64,000 nt of DNA from Bromus sterilis. Taxonomy: Eukaryota; Streptophyta; Magnoliopsida; Poales; Poaceae. The translations under genes and the position numbers were made by a program. Shown here in pieces: positions 45,075 to 56,600 of this stretch; the stretch's first letter is position 1, and every line of letters begins with the position of its first letter. The stretch is taken from positions 61,615,016 to 61,679,015 of the forward strand of contig OX465597.1 of NCBI GenBank assembly GCA_950022295.1, written 5' to 3'. Under the pieces are notes generated by a model. The model did not search any database and was not told the DNA's origin. It saw only the letters and a list, made by a program, of their open reading frames with translations.

Positions 45075-48000
45075 AAATCATTTCCAAAAATTCATGTTAG
45101 AGTTTTGAAAAGTCTTATAAATGAGGGTGATCACATATCAAGTGATGTGGGACCCACCCCATGCTCATAGATTTTTCAAATATTCAAACAGTACCTTGGA
45201 ATTAAAGAAATACCCCTTTTTGATTTAAAATTCAAATCATTTGAATTTTAAAAATGTTGAAAGTTTATGAGTGGCTAGTTGATTTTATTATGAGGCCATG
45301 TAAAAGTTTTCAGCATTTAATAAAATGGTTTGGTATTTTTATCAGAGCCAAAACAAATTACAGAAAAAGAAAGGAAAGATTAAACAGAGAGAAAAAGAAA
45401 AGACCTACCTTGCGCCTCAAGCGAGGCCCACTTACCTTGGCCTGGCCCAGCCCACCCCCGAGCCGCTGTCGTCTTCTTCCCCGCCGAGCCAAGCTGCTCG
45501 GTGGAGGCAGGACGTGGCCGCGGCACCACCGCGACGCCTCGCGGCTTCCAGGGCCTCCCCCTCCTCCTAAGTGTGCCACGGAGACGCCAGAGCCCCGCAG
45601 CACTCCTTCCCCCTTCCCTGGTTCTTCCCCTCTCTCTCTCTCTCGCGAGTTCCAGCACCAGCCGAGGACCCCCGACTCGCCGCCGTCCTGCGTCACCGTG
45701 GCCACCGTGCCTCCCCCGTGCCGCCGTGCTGTCCAGAAGACTCCCCGGAGACGACTCCTTCGACCTGCAGCGCCAATTCGAGCTCAGCCGCACCCTAGAC
45801 GCCGTCCCCTTCGTCGTTCTCACCGCCGGCCGCCGCGACGTCGGCAGCAAATTCAGCCTCCTCCAGCTCTTCCCCAACCCCGTCGAGCTCACCGTCGCGT
45901 TTGGGTGAGCCTCCTTCCTCGATTTCCCCCTCTCATGGCTCCCCTCGTGCTCTCCCTCGCATTTTCGTCGTTGGCCGAGCCCAGCCGTCGCCATTGTCGT
46001 CGCCTCCGAGCTCTGGAGCACGCCAGTGACACCCCAATGGGTCTACTGGACGCGCGGGAGCACAAGCTACGCAACGGCGCCCTTCCCGTGGCTTCCCGTG
46101 CCCTGGAGCCCTTTCCCGGCGAGCACCGTGCTCCGACCGCCGCCGTTGTTGAAGTTGTCGTGGCCAGAGGCCTCCCGGCGAGCCCCAGCTAGCCCTAACC
46201 GATGAGGACGAGCCCCAGCTACACAACCGTGCCAGCCAAACCCCAAACCGAGCCCGTTTTGCAACTCCGGCGAAACTCCGGCGGCCCCCTCCGGCGAGCT
46301 CCTCCATTAGAGCTAACCCAACCCTAATCCTAACCCTAAGCACTCACTGACAGGTGGGGCCCTGTCCTAATTAACCCTCGGGTTAAATTTTAAACAGGGG
46401 ATTAACCCCCCTGAGGCTGACAGCCCGGACCCACTGATCAGGCCCCCTGGTGACATCAGCACTGCGTCATGCTGACGCAATAAAGGTTTTTCCAGAGATT
46501 TAAATTATTCCAGAAAATCCAGAAAATACCCCAAACTTTGGAAATTCATAGAAAATTCATATTAACTCCAAATTGGACAAATAATATATGAAAAATGATC
46601 AGGAGAAAATTATCTTTCCAAATATGCAACTTTCAACTCTGTTTGAGTTGAATTTTAAATGTTATCAGTAGCATTTGCTATTTGATTTAAATGGAATTAA
46701 ATCAAATTCAATTCAAATATTTTTGCAACTTGAACCATGGAAACATGCTACATTTCACTTACACATCAGAGGCATATCATACACATTTGAAGATAACTCA
46801 AAATGATGAAACTATATCACATATAACTTGGTTAATGTTGAATTCAAATGTGGAATTTGAATTTGCATTCTAAATGCAATATATTCCACTTAAATGGAAT
46901 TGCCTCACACATCCAAACTTATACTTCAAGCTTTAACATTAAATCATGTGCTTGAGCATTGCATTCATATTGATTGCTACTTCGTGCTTTGTTTGTCGAG
47001 TAGAGGTGGAACCGGAGCAAGAGGTCACCCCCTTCGCTGAAGATCCAGAACCCGAACCTCGTCAGCAAGGCAAGCAAAACCCCATTGATCATGTCGATAA
47101 AATCCCACTTTCCTCTCATGTCTCGCTTATGCATTGTATAGGATGATCACCATGTTACGATTCTACCGCTTAGATGAACCCATTCCTTTGCATGACCTAT
47201 CTTTTGTCACAGTAGTAAGCAAACCACAATCCTAGCAAATGTAGGAGTTGTTGATCTCATGTGGCCCCTGCAATGTTACTGCTTATTGCATGCTTAGTAT
47301 GATACCATGTTGTTACTGTGATGTGAGTCGGGATGGGAATGATCATGTTGAAGATGGTAGAAAAGTGTTGGTGAATCGACCCTAATACAAGGTGAACGAT
47401 GAGAGGCTGTGTAGGAGTACACGGTGGGTTGTCTCGTTGAACACCGCCCTAAGTCCGAGTTCTTGTGTGGTGATCCACGATGAAGAGTACAACCACACAT
47501 TGGGCTCACTGACCCCTCTCAACTTACTAACTCATCCCTTTCGATGTCCAGATGTCGCAATAGTTCGGAGTTCTGGTAGGTCTGTGGCCTGGCTGCTGAG
47601 TGAGAGAAAGGCTCATCCGAGACCGGCTTATGCACCACGCACACATCACTTGGGTCCACTTCGGTAAACCGGCCGGGTTCACGATTGTGGTAACCAACCC
47701 AAGTAGGCGGCTTTCTCGGACTAGATCGGCTATGAGGTAACAGTTGTGGTGAGCATCCTCGCTGACACCCCTTGAATGGTGTCGAGATCAAAGGCGGTAA
47801 ATGATGGTCATGTGTGTGTAGCGGTACACCCTTGCAAGGTTAACAAAACTATTCGAATAGCCGCATCCGCGGTTATGGACTACTTGGAAAGCTTAGCTTG
47901 ATTATTAGATAACTTGAACCGGATACTTCTAAAACACACCAAGATAGGTGTGAGTGCTATGGCGTGCTTTCTCATGGGGAAGTCGAGGAAGGCACCATAG

Positions 48001-48992
48001 TGGTGTAATTGGTTGGAGAAAGTAGTGGACTCGTGTACGCTTCTTACCTCAAAGTCTGGTATTCGTAGTTCAGGATTAGCCAAGTCAAAGCTGGCACTTC
48101 TGCAAGTGAACCCCACCTCCCTTTATCTTGATACATGTGCATGAGTAGTATAGCTCCTATGTAAGTCTTGCTGAGTACGACTTTGTACTCACGTTTTCTT
48201 AATCTATGTTTTAGATGATGCCACTGACCCCGAAGGTGGCTTCTTCATCGAGCTGGACGACTGAAGATCAAGCTAGTCTAGTCCCAGTCAGACGACTGGT
48301 TCCCTCGTGGAGGGCTTGTGTTTAAATAAGGCTTCTTAAGCCATTTGTTAAACTTGTCTGTACTCAGACATAATTTGCTTCAGCTTTATGTTGTAATGTT
48401 GGATCACATGTATGTGATCTCTGTGTGTACTCTATAAGAGTTATAAATAAAATGTACACTTTGTAGAGAATTGCAATGGTACCTACTGTTCATACAAGGC
48501 ATGTGTGCTGCGTGTATGGTTATAACATGCATGTCTTTGTATGGGTTTTCGAGACCTTAGTTGTGTTCTGGCTGGCGGTCTTTCATACACCAAGTGGCCC
48601 TTAGATGTGCGCAGCTTGGGGCATCGCGATGAGATTGCTCGAGACTCCGTATCGTGCACACTTTGTGGTATGATCGAGCCCGCCCTAGACCCCGACTAAG
48701 TGATCGGGCTGGAGTAAGTCTATGTAAGAGTTTTGAGATAGTCGGTAGTATGGTTGAGGCGACTTGTCTTTGAATATGGGAGTTCACCACCCATATCATT
48801 TGACTTGTGTGCGGACGATGAGGACCCATCTCAGTTGATCATTCGGCCTGGATGGGATGCCCCTCACGTACGATGCTTTCCGAGAATGTTCAGTGCTTGG
48901 CCTTGTCTGCTTAGACAAGTGGGTGCGGTTCTCGGCTCTCCATATGACTATGTCTTAACTGTACTTGCATACGCTAACCCCGGGTCCCGATA
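44925..48992 (+). repeat. Chromovirus 3' LTR
   Basis: A 4,068-bp copy of 34862-38928. It begins TGGTCAGATCC (one extra G) and ends CCCGATA instead of CCCGACA, so the terminal CA has mutated to TA. GTGAA follows at 48993-48997. Confidence 0.9.
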
Positions 48993-48997
48993 GTGAA

Positions 48998-51900
48998 TAT
49001 GCGATCGGCTTCAAGTTTCTTCACTGAGTTGAATTTCCTTGGGCCTTTCCAAGAATGACACTTCAAAACCTTCAAGTATTGGTTGTTATTCAAGGCAATG
49101 TTACCAACTCTGTTTATCTCATCAGATATATGTTGCATCTGGCGCTGATTTCCTTCGATGAAGTTTTCAAGCAGCTGTTGGTTTCGAATTGCAACTTCAA
49201 AGTGGTACACTTCTTTCTGATAACGCTTCGACATATTGCGTTTGTTGACGTGCTGTCTGACTCCAACATATGTTGCAAATGGGTCATTTGGCCGCCTGAA
49301 GATATTCATTGTATCGCAGACCGGAGGGCATAACAGCTTCGGGTGATTCTTCGCAGTGTAATCTTCGTTGCGTCCATGGTTGCAAATGGCTTGCAGCCAA
49401 GGAGCATATGGCTTCAATTGATTTACCAATTCAGCAGCTTGTACCATGTATCGAAGAAAACAATCCTCGAAGTCAAACACATGTCCATGGGTGAGCTTCA
49501 ATAGAGCATGACGAGTAGGATAGAGAATGTTTGATTCTTCATTCGCAGAACTGAGAGGCATCAGCGAGTTTGACAAGATATAGAACCAAGTCTTCGATAG
49601 GAATACCAGATGCTTCGGGCGAATGTTTTCTGGCATGTGATCTCCAGTGACTTCGGGATCCAATAGAGATGCAAATTCAGCTTCAGTGGGATCCGGCAAC
49701 ATGTGAACCTTTGCAATCTCTCCTGTGTGCCTTGGGATGTTCACTATTTCCATGAATTCATCTGAGTGCATTCGGAACACTTTCCCTTGAATCATCCATT
49801 CTAGTATCCATGTGCTAGTATCTTCTGGGGTTCCAGAGACATATAGTGTGGCATAGAATTGCTTCACTAGCTCTGAATTGAATGGAGTTTCCATAGCAAA
49901 TAATCCAGTCAAGTTCTGTGCTTCGATGGTTTCCATGATGTTTTGGAAGCACATTGCAGAAGCTAGACTGTGCATATCCAAGTACTTGTGTCTGAAAAGT
50001 ACACCTTTCTGGCAGTAAAGCTTCGTGTACAAGATTTGCTGTTCAGCAGTCCAGAATCGAAGATCATCAGCTGTTCTTGGTGAATCATATGGACTAGTGC
50101 CAAAGAATCGAAGCTTCTTGTGATGAACTTCAATGTCAAATTCAGGACCGTGTCTTGACGAAGATCCTTCTCCCAGGAATATGGGAAAAGTCTCTCTTGG
50201 ATAGATGGAGTCCAGCTGGGTGTCCTGAGCAGGAATGCAATGCCTTCGAGCATCTGTGATTCGCCTTTGCGGTTGAGTGACGATGGCCAACTCATTTGCT
50301 TCGGCTTCAGCTTCGATTTCTGCATCAGCATTGGCTTCAGCATTAATAGCTTGATCTTGGGCTTCGCCTTGTTTGTCTTCAGACTCCTCAGCAGAGTGAG
50401 CTGAAGAGTAATCCTTTTCAGGAATGTCTTGAGGGGGTGGAGAAGGTTCTGGTGCAAAATTGTCTTAAGCGGATGGTTGTGGAGCGGGTTGAGGTGGAAG
50501 AGGAGTTTGAGCACGGGGTGGAACGACTTCGGGGGCGGATGGCTTCGATGTGGGTTTTCCAAGCTTGATGATTCTGCATCGAGGAGGCGATGCCTTTCTA
50601 GGGGCCTTCTTGGCCGGATGAGAGCTCACCTCATCAGCTTCTTCAGTGTCTGCAATGAGACGCCTCTTCCTTTGTTGCAATATAGGAAGTGGTGAAGCTA
50701 ATTGCTTGAGCATGGCTTCGCACTTCTTTGAGTCAAGAGCCATGACTGAAGCATTGTGAGTCTTGCAGCATTCTTCAATGGCAGACTTTAACTTGTCTTG
50801 AAAGACTTGAATATTTTGCTTCGTTTGTTCATTAACAATAGCAATCTTCTTCGAAGCAGCTATGGCTTCGCTCTTGAAGTCCTCATCAGACTCATCATCT
50901 GCTTTCTTCTTGAATTTCAGAATCTTAGCGGTTTCTGATCTATCCCTTGATTGCAAATCTCTCAGCTGATTGTACAAAGTTTCGAGCATGGCTGAAAGAT
51001 TTGGTGAAATGTAGATATTCCCAATATCCACAGCTTGGGGATTTACAGCTTCAGCAAGCATACAGTATACCTGAAACAGGCTTAAACAGTCCCAGAGCTC
51101 ACCTTCTCTAGCATCTGGAAAATTGTGTTCACTATGCTCAGCTTCATCATGGGCTTCGGGGATAGGAGCTGCGACTGGCTTCGGGGGAAGGTTCTTCGGA
51201 GCCATGTCCACAGCGGCTTCCTTTTGAGCTGCCCTTGCAGCTTTCTCAGCTTTCTTCGTGCGAAGAATATCCAACTGAGCTTGGCGTTTAGCTTCAGCTT
51301 CGCTAAGCTGTTTGGCTTTGGCGGCAGCCTTAGCCTCTTGTGCTTTAGCTTCAGCTAGCTTGCGCTTTGCTTCAGCTTGCTGGTTTGCCTCGGCCAGCTC
51401 CTTCCTTTGCTTCTCAAGTTCAGCAGCTTCTCTATCAGCTTTCTCTTTCTCTTTGGCTTCTTTCTCAGCCTTAGCTTTGGCTAGAGCTTCGGTATGCAAA
51501 CGTTCAGCTTCGATGCGGTCTCTCTTCCGCAATTCAGCTTCTGACAGCTTCTTTGTGCCAACTTGTGCATAAGTCTGACCAGGCTTAGCCACAGTTGTCT
51601 TTGGCTTCGGAGCTTTAGCAGGCTCAGGAGCTTTGACTTCGGGCACAGCAGCAGGCTTAGCCACAGGCTTTGGCTTCGGGTCATGCCGTTCCTTGGTCCT
51701 CTGCTCGGCTGGAACTGGACGGCGAGGAGGCTTAGAGGACAGGGGTGCCTCTACTACCAAGTTCGTCAAATCTATGTTCCTCTTGGGAGCAGGAGGTTCT
51801 GATGGTTCTTGAAACTTAACACATTTAGGAGCAGTTGGCTTCGCTCCAGCCTTCTTCTTCAGAGGCATCCGAATCAGTTTCTTCTTCGGACTTGGGGGAA

Positions 51901-52591
51901 TGGGTGAGTGCTCTGACTCATCATCTGCTTCATCAGCAGGATCTTCATCGATCGAGTCTTCAAGCGGAGCAGCTGCTTCAGCTTCGTCATCTGCTTTGTG
52001 TTCAGCCTCCTCTTCTGAAGCAGGAGGGGGTGAATCACTCAGCTTCCGAAGCTTTCGCCTCTTCTTAGGCTTCGATGGTTCGGCTTCATCAAGCCCTGCA
52101 GCAGCAAGAGCTTTTGCCTTTTTCTCGTCTCGGATCCTCTTCTTCTCAGCCAGAATAGCAAGCCTCTCTTGCTCTTCAGGGTAATCATCCGGGGTCTTGA
52201 GTGAATTTGGGTGCGGGACAGCCGGAGGCTTCGGGTAGTACTTCTTTCGGTTGGGTGCAGTGTACTGAGCGCACATAGCGGTGGTGTATCTATACGGTGG
52301 ACTAAATGCAAATTGCATTGCCCACTTCCAAGTTGGGATGCTTTTATACTTGTACCACCGGATAGCCCAATATCTTCGAATCTTTTGCAGTCGAATCTTT
52401 TTATCATGATCTGTCTCTTCTGGCGGGGTGTCATAGCCCATCTTGAGGCGAATGGCTTCGGGTATGCCTCGGGCATTATTTACTTCCTTAGTTTTGCCTC
52501 CTTTGCCCTTCTGCTTCGGTGGCTCAGGGTAATTTTCGAGTCCTTCAACAATGGGAGACTCAATCCCCATAGCAGCTTCTTCGTCAGACAT
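48998..52591 (-). pseudogene. Sirevirus post-pol (env-position) ORF, interrupted
   Basis: ATG at 52591 (MSDEEAAMGIESPIVEG) opens a frame of 1,198 codons to the chromovirus insertion, continuing for 110 codons at 34861-34529, about 1,308 in all. One TAA at 50465-50467 (codon 709) breaks it. The N-terminal half is charged, with acidic and Lys/Pro tracts (KKRRKLRKL, SPKKKLIRMPLKKK) and a long Lys/Ala/Glu helix near residues 355-490 that should be a coiled coil or single helix. The second half, after the stop, is globular (FWTAEQQILYTKLYCQKGV, ELVKQFYATLYVSGTPEDTS) and resembles the putative plant transposon protein domain seen in other plant elements. Sireviruses often carry an env-like ORF here, but I see no signal peptide or clear membrane span, so env function is not supported. 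Confidence 0.7.
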
Positions 52592-53681
52592 CCTGTGAAC
52601 AGAATCATAGACAAGAGGGAAACGAAGAGAGGGAATGAATAAGCACCGGAAAAGGTTTCGACCAAAAACAAATCAATTTTGACAGGAGCCCAGATCAATC
52701 TAAGATTGGATGCAACTCAGTTTATGAATTTGGCTAGAACCAGTTCGAGAACAGGACCTAACCCAATCCAAACCACAGACAAAATCGAGTCTTAAGCACT
52801 GACCTGAGAGAAGATGGGATCACTTTGGATTCTAAGAACAGCTTTCCCAAGGAGCAAGAAACCGCACGGATCAAACAGCCCTATAAAAGAAATCAAAAAC
52901 CCTAACAAAACTTAGATCCAAACCCTAGATGAAGAACACAGAGAACACGATTGGATCCAAGATGCTGTGCGTACCCTAACTTGGTGACGCACGGCGGCTA
53001 CGGCGACGGGGAGCGGAGAAGTGCTCTGCGTCGACGAGGAATGTCCACGGCGGCGGCGTTCCGGCAGTGAAGCGGCGACGGCGACGACGGGGACGAGAGC
53101 TCTGCGGTTGCTCGAGGTGGAAGACGGAGAAGTCGGAGAGAATGAGTATGGGATGAACCGTTTCGGTGGAGGGGAACGCCTTAAATACGCCTGACCTGGA
53201 GCGGTTACCAGATCAAATCGAATGGTGTCCAGCGACTGACTCTTCCGATTCAACAGCTCAGATGAAGTGGCGTATCGCGAGCGAATCTCAACGACCCGAA
53301 AAAGACGGGGACTCAACGGCCGAAGAATAAGTCTTGACCGAGAGCAAAAACTTCGATAAAGTTGGAAGCATTTGATTCGGAACTCAATGACGTTCGAAGC
53401 AATATGCTTTCCGTTTCAATTGTGCTTAACATTCAAGATAGAAAAGATTGGGAACGAAACAGAATGGAGAGGTAGGGTCCGAAACTTATCACTTCGAAGA
53501 ACAACATCGAAACTAAAAGTGATAAGCATAGGGGACAAAGGAAACGAATAAATACAACAAACTAAACACAGAACAGAAAGCAAATGGCAAACGAAGCTAA
53601 ACTTGGACGAAGAAAAACTCAAGCGAAACTAAACAAATAAAGCACAACGAAGATGATTATATACAGTGAAAAGTTTCGATC
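52592..53681 (-). promoter_or_regulatory. Host-gene-like promoter and leader of the post-pol ORF
   Basis: On the minus strand, after the pol stop, there is AT-rich sequence, then TATTTAAGG (about 53180-53188) in TATA-box style, then a CT- and GC-rich leader with CATTCTCTCCGACTTCTCCG and CTAGGGTTTGGATC phrases typical of plant 5' UTRs. A good donor, TCTCAG|GTCAGTG (near 52804), and acceptor, CTGTTCACAG (52593), would remove an intron of about 210 bp ending one base before the ATG at 52591. The region is inferred to drive the post-pol ORF separately from the LTR. Confidence 0.5.
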
Positions 53682-56600
53682 TTACTGAACATTGTGTGAG
53701 TCTAAGATGTTCAGCTCACATCTCAATGCACAAAACCTTTTCTCGTCCAATGGCTTCGTGAATATATCCGCCAATTGATCTTCAGTTCTTACATGGCTAA
53801 TCTCAATGTCTTCGCGCTGAACATGATCTCGAAGAAAATGATGACGAATATCAATATGCTTCGTTCGAGAGTGTTGCACAGGATTGTGAGCAATCTTGAT
53901 GGAACTCTCATTGTCACAAAGCAGAGGGATTTTCTTCACATAAATACCATAATCTTTCAGCGTCTGCTTAAGCCAAAGTATTTGAGTGCAGCATGAGCCA
54001 GCAGCAATGTATTCAGCTTCAGCAGTAGATATTGAGACACAGTTCTGTTTCTTTGAAGCCCAACATACAAGAGATCTACCAAGAAAATGACAAGTGCCAG
54101 AGGTAGATTTCCTGTCAACCTTATCACCAGCCCAGTCTGAATCAGAATATCCAATCAAATCAAACTGAGTATCTTTGGGATACCAAAGTCCCAAAGAAGG
54201 AGTATGTGCTAGATATCGAAGAATTCGCTTCATAGCTATATGATGCGATTCCTTCGGATTTGCCTGAAATCTAGCACAAATACAAACTGATAGCATGATG
54301 TCAGGTCTAGATGCACATAAGTATAAGAGTGAACCTATCATAGACCGAAACTTTTTCTGATCGAAGGGTTTCCCTTTCTCATCTGCATCAAAAAAACCAT
54401 TAGTAGGCATGGGAGTTCTAATGGTCTTGCATTCAGCAAGATCAAACTTCTTCAGGCAATCCTTCAAGTATTTCTCTTGTGAAATAAAGGTGCCATTCTT
54501 CTGTTGTCGAATCTGAAGTCCAAGGAAAAACTTCAATTCTCCCATCATTGACATCTCATATTTCTTCGACATCATTCTTGCAAATTCTTCGCTGATTTCA
54601 GTGTTACTACAGCCAAAAATAATATCATCTACATAAATCTAACACACAAATAGATCATTATTATATGATCGAGTGAAAAGAGTGGGGTCAGTTGTTCCTG
54701 GTTTGAAGCCTTTCTTCAGGAGGAAATCCTTCAGTGTTTCATACCAAGCACGAGGTGCTTGCTTCAGTCCATACAAAGCTTTGTGAAGCCTGTACACCAT
54801 ATCAGGATTCTTCAAGTCTTCAAAACCTGGAGGCTGCATAACATACACTTCTTCTTCGATTTCACCATTAAGAAACGCACTTTTGACATCCATTTGATAT
54901 AGCAATATATTTTTGTGGTTAGAAAAAGCAAGCATGACACGAATGGATTCGAGACGGGCTACTGGAGCATAGGTTTCACCAAAGTCAATGCCTTCGATTT
55001 GAGTTTAACCTTGTGCTACCAGTCTAGCCTTATTTCTTACCACAATACCATCTTCATCTTGCTTGTTGCGAAATATCCACTTGGTGCCAATTACATTGTG
55101 CTTCGTGGGATTTGGCCTTTCAACAAGTGACCAGACCTTGTTCCTTTCAAATTGGTGAAGTTCTTCCATCATAGCCAATAACCAATCAGGGTCCTTCATG
55201 GCTTCATCATATTTTGAAGGCTCTAGCATGGAGACAAACGAAAAGTTTCCACAGAAGTTAGCCAGACGAGTACGAGAACGAGTAGTGGGACGACCTGGTT
55301 GATTGATATCTTCAAGGATCGAATCCACATCAACTCTTCTTCGAACTCGGGATAACGCAGTATCATTTGCTTTAGGCTCAACTTCTGCTTCAGGATCTGC
55401 ATCAGCTTCGGGATCAGCTTCACCTTCAGCTTCAGCATTTCCTTCAGGATTAGCATTTCCTTCGTTCCTTTGACCTTCTTCGTCCTGTTCATCATTAGCT
55501 TCAGGATGTTGATCTCCAGCGCCCCGGGCTATGTGTGGGAACATTGGACCATCATCATCCCTAACAGCTTGACGTTGATTGGCTTCAACAGGGCGAATCT
55601 CACCAATAGCCATGGACCTTATTACTTCATCAAGAGGAGGTTCATCTAGATCATGAGGCAAATGCTCCTTTTGAGAGCCATTAGTTTCATCAAACCTTAC
55701 ATTCACAGTTTCCATAACTTTCCCAAAGTGAGAGTTATAGACTCTGTAAGTGTGAGAGTTTGAGCCATAACCTAAAAGAAAACCTTCATGTGCCTTAGGG
55801 GCAAATTTGGAGCTATGATTCATATCTCTAATAAAGCATGGGGCACCAAATACCCTAAGATATGAGACATTTGGTTTGTTACCAGTGATAAGCTCATGGG
55901 AAGTTTTCTTCAAGAATTTGTGAAGGTAAACCTTGTTGATGATGTGACATGCAGTATTGATTGCTTCGGCCCAGAACCTAATAGGAGTCTTGTATTCAGC
56001 AAGCATTGTTCTGGCCATCTCAATAAGAGTTCTATTCTTCCTTTCAACTACACCATTCTATTGAGGTGTATAGGCAGCAGAGAACTCATGCGTAAAACCA
56101 TGATCATCAAGAAAATCTTCAATATGAGTATTTTTGAACTCAGTTCCATTATCACTTCGGATATGCTTCAGAGATAATTCATATTCTGTTTGAGCTCTCT
56201 TTGCGAATGACTTGAAGATTTCAACCACTTTGCTCTTGTCATCCAAAAAGAAAACCCAAGTATAACGAGAAAAATCATCAACAATAACTAGACCATATTT
56301 GTTTCCTCCCAGGCTTGCATAATTTTGAGGACCAAAAAGATCCATATGAAGCAATTCGAGAGGACGAGTGGTAGTCATGATGGTCTTCGCTGAATGATGT
56401 TTCTTCGTAATTTTACCAGCTTCGCAAGCACTGCAGAGACGATCCTTATCGAATTTTACTTCGCTAAGACCGATAACATGATTCTTCTTCACTAAGTTAT
56501 GAAGGTTTCTCATCATTGCATGACCAAGTCTTCGATGCCATAACCAACCAGATGAAGCTTTTGCCATTAAGCAAGTGGAAACAGCAGGGCCCGAAGAAAA

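Larger units (their letters stand above)
34862..48992 (+). mobile_element. Near-intact Ty3/gypsy chromovirus (14.1 kb)
   Basis: Two LTRs of about 4.07 kb, a perfect 5-bp duplication GTGAA, a tRNA-iMet primer site, an extra leader ORF, a full gag-pol frame with one nonsense codon and a purine tract are all present in order. By eye the LTRs differ at roughly two dozen positions in 4.07 kb, about 0.6%. It is the youngest insertion of the nest, lying inside the Sirevirus post-pol ORF. The C-terminal chromodomain-like tail places it among the chromoviruses. Confidence 0.93.
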
